Positions 50,801 to 62,800 of a stretch of 64,000 nucleotides of DNA are shown here, one piece after another (within the stretch, counting starts at the first letter, position 1; every line of letters begins with the position of its first letter). The position numbers were made by a program, and so were the translations under genes. The notes below the pieces were generated by a model. The model did no database searches, had not been told where the DNA came from, and saw nothing but the letters and a program-made list of their open reading frames with translations. The DNA comes from Ectobius pallidus (Eukaryota > Arthropoda > Insecta > Blattodea > Ectobiidae): the NCBI GenBank assembly GCA_964059195.1, contig CAXKWD010000003.1, positions 17,032,606 to 17,096,605 on the forward strand, written 5' to 3'.

Positions 50801-53800
50801 AATTATTTAAAAAAACCTGGGTTTGTTTCCTGCCCAGGATGAAGTTTCCTCTGTAGATTACAATATTATGTATGTCTTCAGCAAGATAAGACTGAAAGTC
50901 TGTCATTAACTAAAACCACTGAAAATTTGGTTAACTATGGGATTGTGGGTATCATATCAAGCTGCCGATAGCGAGAAAACAATATATTTTAACAATAGGA
51001 ATTAAAATGGGACCAATAAAATGTTACATAAATCACAAGAATGTAAAAAAGGATTTTACTGTAGCCTCGTGATTCAAATTGAGGAGATACTTGATAGAGA
51101 AGTAGCGGCTCTGGTCATGGAAACCACCATTAATGGCTGTGGGTGTCGGCATGCTAACCACATGTCCCCCAGTCCTGCCATCTGCCTATGCAGGTGACAC
51201 AGCAGTCAGGTGGTAGGCCTAGTCCCTTCAGGAATGTAGCACCACTGAGTTTAGATTTTTATATGTGCCTACAAATGTACGCCGTAGCGTAATGGTTGAG
51301 GCGCTGCGATACAAACCGGAAGGTCATGGGTTCGATTCCCGATTAGGTTGGAGTTTTTCATTGGCCTAATCCTTCTGGTGGCACTATGGCCCTGGGGTCG
51401 ACTCAGCCTCTAACAGAAATGAGTACCAGGAGCAATCCTGGGGGGTAAAGGCGGCCGGTGCATAAGGCTGACAAAGAAAGAATAGTTAATAAAATAAATG
51501 GGGCAACAAAAGAAGTTAAACAAGAAATTAGAGAGGAAATAGCAAGAATGAAGACAGAAGTGGAACAACTGAAGTCAAGAATCGAGAAGATAGAAAATGC
51601 AGATCGACAGCTAAATTTAATTTTCCACGGGGTTAAAGAGAGAAAAGGAATTAGTGCCCTGCAAGAAGTCCATGAAATATTAGAAAACAAATTGGAAGTG
51701 CATATCCAGGGATGGGAGTTCCTTACGGCTCACAGGGTCGGGAAAACTACAGGAAACAGAGTCATTATTGCGAAATGTGCATCCACTCAAGTGGTTTTTG
51801 CCACACTGAAGAGATCTTACAAATTGAAAGGGACGGCAATATATATTAACAGAGATCTATCTCCGACGGAGAGAATTACAAGGAGGAAATTAATAGAAAA
51901 AAATGAAGTTTGAAAGGAATAAGGGTAAGAAGGCGACCATTCAAAATTTACAGCTGTATGTGGATGGGAGGAAGATAGATATAAGGAACAGCGCGGAAAC
52001 GAACAGCACGAGTGCTATGACCTCGACAGCTGAATCTGCGGAATTAGAGATTGAGAGGACGCGTGCAGAGGCTCAGGTTAACGAACATCGAAACCTGAAG
52101 GAACGTGCACCGACGTCACCAATAGGTGACAGCAGACAATCAACAGCTCAGCCGAACGAGAAGCCAAACACGTCATCTGTGACGCAACGATTCCAGATTC
52201 CTCGGGGGCCTTGGAGCAAGAACGCACCTAGTGACATCAATAGTGGAAGCAGTGAGGAAGAAACACCAATTATCACTAGAAGCCGTAAAAAATTAAATAT
52301 GTTTCAAACGGGAAAACGTAGCTAGGGAGGCCACAGTTAAATCAGTGTGTCAGTAGAAGTTAAAAATTAGGAAAGTGAAGTTAATAGTGTGAAAGAAGAG
52401 AGTTTAATAACCAAGAGCAGATATGAGCTAAATAACATTTATTAAAGCATAACGTAGTTAAAGGAGGGTTCCGACTTAATATTATCCAGTGTTTAAATGT
52501 CATGTAATCACACGTCTCCATCGTACAGGTAAGCGAGTGCCCCGTAGATTATTTTCTCTAGGCAGTTCACAAAGAGTGGTATAGGCTTGAACTAACAGCA
52601 GCGGGAATAGTGTGCAGACCCAGTTGTTTACGTAAACAAACTTTAACGTTTAAATAGAGACACGTTGAACTGCTGTGCGATATATTTTAGTAATGTAATG
52701 TGCTGAAATGGATCCGTCAGAAACCATAAGGTAGGTACGGATCCATCTCTAAAGTGGAAATTTGGGCTGATGTAAAGTTGTTGTTTAGAACAAATAAATT
52801 CATTAATAAGGCTGACAACCTTACCACCTTCATGTGCCGAATATCTGAAAATCTGGGAGCCTTAACCTCCTGGAACCCTCTGGGCCTACATGGCCTGTTA
52901 TAGGGAACACTTTACTTTTTTTTTTATGTGCTTACAAATGCATATTCTAAAAGAGTGGAACATGATCTACAGCCTGGTCAACTTTTCCTTTTCATAAATT
53001 TACAACTGTACTTGTGAGAACAAATTATATTTAGCACTATATGAGTCTATAGCTCTTGGCGAGTTTGACAAATCTGCGCCCTCCAATACTGGGGGGTCTG
53101 AACAATTTTTTTAAATTTCTGTAAATTGTTTATTATTTTAATATAAAAACACTGTTATTATCAAAGAAAACCTAAACCTCAATTTGAAAATTTACTAAGT
53201 GTTGGACTTTCACGGTACTAAAACCATATTTTCAGACGATTGAACTACTTAAAAAATAATTAAATAATAAAATCTAGAATTTTCATTGCTTGATAAATTG
53301 CACCAGTCTAAAAAAAATGGTATTTTTCATGGTTAATTTTGCACCCTCTTTGTGCCTGTGCCCTTGGCAGGGGCACATCTTGCCACCGCCTAGTTACGGC
53401 CCTGGGTATGGGGTATGGCATTGTGGAGTTAATTTCTCATTATGTGATTTTCAGGAGATATCTTCAGCTCTCCAGTTGCTGGGTCCTTACATACATTACC
53501 ATTCCAAGTATTACGCCAACTATTTGACTCAACCCCACTCACCACAGATGATGGGGTTCTCCTGAGGCGGACCACCATAGATATTGGTGCTGTGCACTTG
53601 CTCTTAGGTTGTCTGTCAGTCTTCACACACCAGTCTCAAGAAATTAATTTGCCAGGAGTTCAGCACGAGGTATGAAATCCACCAATACAAAAATGTGTGT
53701 ATAATTTCTGGATTTAATTTATGTTATGCTGTCAACAAAGCAAGTGAAGTAATTAAATTTCACTGGCTCATGGAAACAAACAAGGCAAGATTGCAGAGGC

Positions 53801-56800
53801 TCATGGGAGAAAATGATTCTCTATATTACTAACTGGTAATGTACAGTGCCATCAAGAAGTCTCTGCAGTACCGATACATGTGCAGGTGGTATCTGCTAAG
53901 TAACGTAATTCAGTTGGCAGCGCTAACCTGTGTTTATAATGAGTTGCTACAGTAATTTATGAAGTAAGGGCCTTTTCACACTGGGTCACTTGTGACGATC
54001 ACTGGTTTTTGCAGTGAACACATGGTGGCGGTCACCGCAAGTATTGCCAATAGTAGCTACATAATAAAACAATTTGTCGTCGCTTTTGACATCCCAAATG
54101 GCAGGTCAACATTCCACTTCACTCATAAAATCTTATAGTAATCAGTATAGTATTAATCAGATCTAAACTCGTGGCTGGATAACTAGTTTTGCTGAGCACG
54201 ACTATACAACTGAATTATGTATATACAAGTTGCATTGTTGGCAATTTGAAAATGCTGTGACCATCGCTTGTGTTCTGGTATGAACGATTCGTCACGTGTG
54301 TTTGGAGTTGACACTGCAGCGTCACTGTGTCTGGGTGGGCGGTGACCCAGTATGAAAGCTCCCATTTAAACCAATGCTTCTTTGCCGGTGACCATCACAA
54401 GTCAACCAGTGTGAAAAGGCTCTAAGAAATAAAAGAAACATACCTATTTACAGAAGATGTTAAAAATGTTTACCAGAAAACTCCCCCCCCCCTCCATTCC
54501 TCATTGCCACTATTTCATCCTCTATCATATTCATCACTTACATTATTTCTGTTCACAATATCCCATTTTTTCAACTAATACAAAGCCTACAGCAATGAAT
54601 AAAGGTACAGTCGGTCAAATAAAAAACGTCGGGCGGTATTTGATTAAGTATCACGAACGAGCATATGCGCATGTACAGGAAGACTTAAGGTTAGGTTCAC
54701 ACACGCCTCTTGTCTCTCCAAGTATTTTCTTGATTATTTAGTCAGTTTGGTTCCAAAACGAACATGTATAGAAGGCTGTGGCTATATGCCTCAAATCCGC
54801 CATATTCTTGGTTGCAAATTTTTATAATATTAATAATTAATAGATTCGCGAGGAATATGTTTATTCAAGGAGCATTTTTTAAAGATTTTATTTTATAAAA
54901 CCGGTACTTCTAGTGCAAATTCAATTACTTACGTTCAACTTCTGCCACCAATCTAATAGCATCGAAATACGCCGGCCAGATCCACGATTCCTATGAAAAC
55001 TTCCGGTCGCATTATAGTGAAGTACCCACCTCTTTAAGAAATATGGAACCTTCTCGCTGCTTCAGAGGCCGAAAAATGCAGGTCAATTACAACCCTAACT
55101 ACACTTTCTCTCACTTTAGCATTTGTATGTGGTGATGACACAAAGCAAAATGAATTATGACAATACATTAAGTTGAATATCGTGCATTGCGCTTTCCGCG
55201 TTTTTCATTTTTCCCTAGGTGTTCATTTTTTCCCTCCTGTCGCATGGCCTCATATGTTCCGAAAATTACTTGTATTTTATGTTTTTTATAGGAAACTTGT
55301 AAACTAATGCGTTAAAACTTTAATTTTAACTGCATACGAGTCCCGACGTTTTTTATTTGACCGACTGTACAGTATTAGGAGATAGGATTTTTGAGCAACT
55401 TACAACGTAGTTTTCAACATCTTGCGCTTTCTTTACATAATGAAATTGTTTTATTATTTGCTACTAGACCACAAGAAAAGTGTTTTCTGACTGCATGTAT
55501 ATTTGCATTTATTAACACATACCGATTTATAATCCTAACATTTTATATCGTTTTGTAAGCTTTTAAGTTCCTTTGCTCACAACAGGTCACAAGTTTGTAA
55601 ACATCATAAAAGGAAGCTCTTAAGAAGTTGCAAGAAAACATGTTTAGCTAATTTTAATTATGAATAATCAGTCAAGAAAGCCACTCATTTTGTAAATTAA
55701 GCAGTTGCAATTCATTTTGAAATTACAAAAATAATAGTCACTCCCCGTCTTTTTTCATTTACATAAATAACGGTTTTCCTTTTTTTATATATACTAACCA
55801 AGATATTGTCTTTATCTAACTTTGTTAATTTAGGATAGTAAGCTATCTGGCAGCTAAAAGTCACAGCCGTCTTGCTAGAATACTATTACGTCATGTTTAC
55901 TGTACAACATAAACCAAGCATGGAAATTGTACAGTGTGTTTTGACTTCAGCAGTACCAGTAATTATTTGATCCCATTAGTCACCACCTTTGTTCTACCAT
56001 AAGAATATAGGTGGCCATGATGGGAAGATTAATGCATAAAGGTGGTCATAATAGTTTGTTGTAATGTCAGCTTAATATTTTAGCCATTTTTATACAGGAT
56101 AATGTCCGCTGCCGTGGGTGAGTCGTGCTTTCCACTCCGGCGGCCCGGTTCGGGGATTTTTCAGTACTGAAAAATTCCTTTCCTGGGTTCAGGACTGGGT
56201 GTGTGTGTGTCCTTAGGTTTAAGTAGATAGGGGACTGGCGCACCCCGGCAACAAATCGCTGAGATCGCCAGGGGTTGCTCGCGAACTTGAGGAATACCTA
56301 TACAGGATAATGCTTGTTTTGAAACTCTCAGAATCTAGTCAAATAATAAAAGATCTTTCAGGGTGCAAATAGAGTTGAGTACATGGAATTTTTTTTATTA
56401 ATATGCAGTGATTTATGCTCATAAGGGAATACATAACCGACTCCTCCAGGCCCATCCCTCGCCTTTTTTCGTGTTGACGTATGCGCAGCAGAAGTTAACC
56501 CTCCCCTCACTATCATGAACTTAAAACTGACCTGTATTCATAGGTTAAAGGTTTGAGTGCCAGTATTTTGACATCAAACCAATACAAGAGTCTGACTCGT
56601 CCAGGAGCTGGTGTGGAAATGCATTGTGAGGCACGCCCTTCAGCCACTGAAATGAAAATGTTCCCATACTCCACCCCCATTTCACTAAACACCTATGCCT
56701 GAGCGTTGTTCATAGGCTAATGCATGTGTTCAGACCAATAAGAGAAATTGGCTCACCCAGAGCTGTTGTAGAACATAGATGATACGGAGATTCGATGACA

Positions 56801-59800
56801 ACTTTACTTAAGAAAAACTCTAGAAGAAACCAGGAGCATATGAAAGTTTCTGTGCACTCTACTCTACATCTTTAACTAACTTTTTTATTTTGTAGCCTAA
56901 TTTAAAATAATACAGAATATGTGTTGTTGGTTAAGATGAGAGATATCGTATCTCAAAAATAACAACTTTTCAGAAGGGAAGAAAAATGTTTCAGTTCCAG
57001 CATTGTAAGCATGTAAATAATCACTCTACAATTTATGTTGTCACAATCAATCGTTGTTCGCATAGAGGTTTCATCAGAAACACAGCTCTTTTTCCCCCTC
57101 AATATTTTACAACTATAACGTGAAAATGGCTAATTTCGGAGATATGAGATCTCTCAAAACCAATATGTATGTTACGGTTATGTAACAGCAGTTTTGTACT
57201 GCTACTTAGGTCTGCAACCCTTGCGAGTGTGCCGAGATTTTGTCTTGCAGGAATTCTTTTACATGCCTGTAAGTCTACAGACTCCAAAAGTAATTTGTAA
57301 TTTTTATTGCTACTTTCAGTTGGTAATAGCAGCCACCAAAGCCACCGCAGTGTGTCGTGACAGCAGAGGGAAGTCAGACGACAAGTCACAGTTATACTGG
57401 GCTAAAGGAACTGGCTTTGGTACTGGCAGTACTGCACAGTCATGGAATGTGGAGCAGGCACTGCTGCGGCAGCGTAGTGAGGAAGAGCATGTTACAGTGC
57501 TATTGCAGGTGGGTTCTGAAATCTATGTACACGTTAGAGCAATTGAGTTCTACCAAAGAGAATGGTAGCATTGATTAACACTGAGGTGTTCATATTGGAG
57601 CAGGGATAAAAGATAAGAGTTACGATAATTAATGATAAATTTTCTTCACACTTCTTGCAGATCAGAATGCAGTCAGAATAATTATTGATTATGGTCTTCA
57701 TAGTCCTTTTTTGAATTGGCTGAACTCAATACTACTGAGATTTTTCATGATTTCGATGTCTAATGCTATGTTCACACTAAAGAATTTGTTGCAGACACAA
57801 ATGTTCTATACAAATCCAAGATAGAAGTGCAGTGATACTATATCCTGGAACAAGTATCACATGTGAGTGTTTACACTGAGGCACATGAATGGCTTCAGAT
57901 GCATGACTTTTGTGCAGGTCGTACCCCTACTACTTTGGTATGTAAACATCCTTGCTTTCAGAACCACATTTCTTGGAAGTCACTACTTTGTTGTGTCCCT
58001 GTATAAACTGAGATGTCAGGCTATGAATTTTATTTTCTGTCTCTCTATATCCAGTGTTGAATGTTCTCCCCATCTCTATACAGTTGCCTTGTCTTGTTAC
58101 CCGATTTTTGTAGTTAGGGAACATAAGAGTCCCATAAGCATCTTCTCATATGAAGTTCCTCAATTCTCGTATGTTCTGTTTTGACCACTCCATAGCAAAT
58201 TATCCATAATTCCATGAAATAAAATTTATGAATGAGGCTTACCTACATGGATAAATCCCTCGATATAAAACAGCTCACGCTTGACAGTCATTAGTCAATT
58301 GACACACAAAATATCACTACAGCACACACACATAGAAAATTCTTGCTGGGATTTATTCCATGTTATCGCTCTTGGAGCAAAAACAAGAACTTGTGTCGGA
58401 ACCTTGTTTCTGGTACATATTATTTAGCTGTTTGTGCTTGGAAACTATGAACATATTCTGTAGGTTTACAACGTGTTAAGTAGGTTTCGATGCATGTGTC
58501 TGGTTATATATCCCTGCAACAAGTTTGTGAGTGTGAATGCAGCATAAGAATGGTAGGAATTTTCTGATTCATACTTTGTCGTGAAAATTATGGAGCTGCC
58601 TTGTAGATTCAGTAACTTAATTACATTGATATAATTAAGATGACCATCTGCAAGTTTCTTGTTGACGAGGTGAAAATATCTACATACCGGTACTTATGCC
58701 AAGTTTTGAAGATATTAGGGAATGCTTCAGTGATTTTGACTTCTATTTGTGAATTGGTTTCTAGGTGTTATCGAGCTATATCAACCCTGGTGGTGCCATT
58801 CCTCCAAACTTCTTCAATGAAGATGATGATGATGAGAGTGAAAGTGAGAGTGGGTCAGAACAACCACAGTTACCATTACTGTTCCATGATCTCTTGCAGC
58901 AGTCTTGCCTCTTGCCAGCTGTTTCCTCATACCTAAGAAATGATTCAGGTAATTCTGAGATAACTAACTTATACTAACAAGGAAACTATATAGGTTTTCA
59001 GGTCAAAATCTATCATAAAATTTAGCATATTAGTAGGTCTTCAATGCATATAGACACATCTTAACAGCTGATATTGATCATATAGATCATAAATTGTATA
59101 TCTGTGTGCATAGTAATTTAAATATACTTTTCAGGATTTGTAAATTGTAAATTTGTATGACAGAGCCAGAAATTGTAAAATGTCATATGGTGAATAAAAC
59201 TTCAAACTTGAAACATGCAAACAATTAGCTGCTCATATAAACTTTAAGTGGGTGAAAATTGTGAATCTTGTAAATTCAGAACACTGAGTAGCCTCGTACA
59301 GTTGTCAAAAGGAAGAGGTTGCGGGCCTTCCCTAACTACTGTTTTCTCTTGGATCAGCTGTCAAAGAGTTGCAAAGCAATGTTCCTGCTTCCCATATAAG
59401 TCTCTGTGTAGTTTGCCTTATCTCTCTCTTTCCTTATCAGTATGGAAGCAAATAATAATATAATAAAAATCAGGTAAACTGATGTAACAAAGTGCCAGTA
59501 TGTTTTTGTTTAATCAGTTATGACTGCAATTATGATATGCAGAATATGATTTTTTTAAATTGATTTCCAAGTTAAGCTCCAGATTTATTCATTAAGCAGG
59601 GATTACGGAAGAACAAAGGTCTAGTTTTTTTTAATTAGATTAAAATCTTCCAGCATCAACTGAACTGTACAGATTTGTGATATCATGACAATCACACACT
59701 CACATAAAAATACCAAAAAAATTCAAATTGGCCGGTTTCGGGTTTTGAACCATGGACTCCAGAATGTGAGGCCAAAGCGTTACCATCTCGGCCACCGGGG

Positions 59801-62800
59801 TCATTTTAACGGTCTAGTTGGATAAGCGCATGTAAATCAATAGTGTGTTTTGTCATAGCTACCTGTATTTTAATTTCCAAGGCCTTATAAGATCACAGTA
59901 AAACAATAGGCAGTGTTGTCAAGATAACTGATTTTCATTTTTTTTATAAATCATTTTGAAAACGTATATTACCATAAAATAGGCACTAAATTGAGCATTA
60001 CTCCGAAACAGATCAACCGATTTTATCCATTATAAATAGACGTCTTCCCATGGACATTATAAATGCGTATACGAAGTTTCATAAATATACGATAAAGCGT
60101 ATTTGAGTTATTGCGCCTTTAAAGTAGACACTAAATTGGGGTACCGGTCAACCGATTAGGTTCAAATTCAATAGGGCACTTTTCATGAACGTCATAAATG
60201 AGTATACCAAGTTTCATGGAAATCCGATACAGCGCATTTCAGTTATGGTGCCTTTCTAATATAATACTATTAAAATAGGCACTAAATTGGGCATTACTCC
60301 GGTACCGGTGAACCGATTTGGTTCAATAACAATAGGGTTCTTCCCATCGACATTATGAATGTTTATACCAAGTTTCATGAAAATGCGAAAAAGCGTACTT
60401 GAGTTATGGTGCGTACAGACGGACAGACATTTTTTCGTCCCCCACACAATCTCATAAAGTACCATACTGGCACTTAAAAATGAATAATACCCTTACGGAT
60501 ACACATGTTTGCATTCCAGTAGATCTTGAGAAGTAATTAGTCCCTGTTTAATAAATAAATAATTTTATTGACAAAACCGAAATATTAAATTAATTGTCTA
60601 TACAAACAACACGTTGTTGAACAAAATAAACTATAAAATGTAAAACATTTCTGCCATAGTGGAAGAAGGTAAGAATGTTCCCATGACAGAGGCCGCATTT
60701 CCAGGCTGAATTGCTAGACTTAGCCTTTGTTTTAGGAATAACTTTGACCTTTGTTCTCCTGTCAGTGTTTGTAGGAGGTTTCCCAATGAATCAATAAAAT
60801 TGACAGCTTCAGTGCACCAAAGACCGGAAGTTTCTACCGCAAAAGGAACAAATTTATATTTCTGTTCTATTAGATTCCTATATTTTGCGGATTTATTTTT
60901 TGCTGCTCATGAAGCCACTGTTTAATTGTTTAGGATTAGTAAAGTGAATCTCATTTGCTGTGTAAATTGGTTCAATTATTTGGCCTATAATGACAAGCAC
61001 AGTACATAATGTTAGTCTGAATTCTTAACACCTAAAGAGTTTTGTCTAGACAGTAGATGTCAACATTGAGAACAGGTTGATTGAAGTTTTGTGCATGATG
61101 AAAAATCTTTGTTTTAAAATGTGGAAATGATAAAAAGTGATCATCAAAAAAATGTTCTTTTGAATCACATTCATCGAGTAATGATGTAGCTTACAACCTG
61201 CTGTCACCGGTGTTCCAAGCATGCAGCCTACTGGCTACTCAAGCGAGCTGTAGAAGTGTCTGCCATAGTTCCTTACGCAACAATGCAAACAGTTTTCACC
61301 ACTTACAGTTAATATGAGCTGCTTATTTTTTGCATGTATATATCTGTAAAGAAGATGAGGGTAGGTTTTGACATGACACCTCGTGCAGTTCGCTTGTAAG
61401 TGCTATCATTTGAAGTACAGATGTTGAAAATGGAAGCAACAGTTCTTGAAAGCAGTACAGGTAAACTGTACTATAAGTTCAGTTTAGTGTTAATTTCAAC
61501 TCCCTATAAATATTTTCTTGTATAACTTCACTGTGTTAACTTCCAGTTCAATTTAACTTTGATGCATGCTTCCATAACATAATTATATTTTCTCATTTTA
61601 CACCAATAAGCACTTTGTTATGTTAATGTTGCAGTACTTGACATGGCGAGGCATATCCCGTTATATCGAGCTGCTTTGCAGCTTCTTCGAGCAATGGCCC
61701 TGAGCCCTCAGCTTGTATCACTTCTGTTGCCGCAAGATAGAAGACACAAGTCCTCTCGAGGAGATGAGCTGTCGGTTGTTTGTCTTCTCACAAAGATGAA
61801 GAACTGTGTCGATACTTATGCCTCCCGTCTCAAGTAAGTAACTGATATGCACATAATGGAGATCAGATCCAGGAATTAAATTTATTTTTCTTTCTTCCTT
61901 TCTTTCTGTGATTTACTTTCTATTCAGTTTCAGGTTAACACATTGCTTTTAATGAGTCCAAGAAAAATTTAATGGACTTTTTTTAAAAAATACACCTATA
62001 AGCAAAATACTTCTTCTTCCCCAGACATGCCAACCACCACTTATTTAACCTATGCCCACCCACCTCATTTCCACAGACATCCAGAGCCTCTCAACCCTGA
62101 ACATTTTTCGAGAACATTGCATTATCTGGCCAGAAAGAGACAGTGCCACTAGCGGCTTCTGATCATGTTGTGTTGCACAATTACTTTTTTAATTATTGTT
62201 TGTATTATTGTTGTTGTAGTTATTATTTTTTTAATTTTTTTTTAAGGATATTTAGATTTGTATATACAGTGAACTCTCGATAATTCGGACCTCAATATGC
62301 CGGACTTCGGATAACTCGGACAGATTCTTGAAGATCCAGACCCAGATCTACAGTCATTCTATGGCCATTTCAGGACTGCAAGAGAAGTAATTGTTCAAAA
62401 GCAACAGAAAAAGTGTACACAGAAGAACATTTACAGTGTTTCTCGGCCTAAATCTCTTCAGAAACATATGCTCAAAGTGCCCACATAAGTCATCATCGTG
62501 TCCCAATAATGTAATAGTGTGTATTTCAGACTCTGACTAGTAATTTTATTATAGTACTGAAATGTTATTTGTTATTATTCCAACTGTAAGTTGCCTATAT
62601 TCTGCCTCATACATTTTTCTTGTGGCTTAAACACATTACTTAGATATCATTTCCTCATTTCCCTTCCATAAGCCGGATATTTCATAACTCGGACAGACCC
62701 CTGCCCACTTTAGTCCGTTTTATCGAGAGTTCACTGTATAACAATAATATAAGACATAGGCGTAACCAGGCCGACCATATGGGGGGGGGGGTTATACCAT

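Larger units (their letters stand above)
51278..52924 (+). mobile_element. tRNA-derived SINE interrupted by an ORF1-only LINE copy
   Basis: The SINE head at 51281 has an A box (TAGCGTAATGGTTGAGGCG) and a B box (GGTTCGATTCC, 51329). The body ends CACTTTACTTTTTTTT. The target copies are TATGTGCCTACAAATG (51262-51277) and TATGTGCTTACAAATG (52925-52940). The SINE resumes at 52819 after an inserted retroelement. Confidence 0.92.

Noticed and set aside
54457..54741. 94-codon open frame
   Set aside because: It reads from intron into the MITE copy B; the same peptide stub occurs in copy A.
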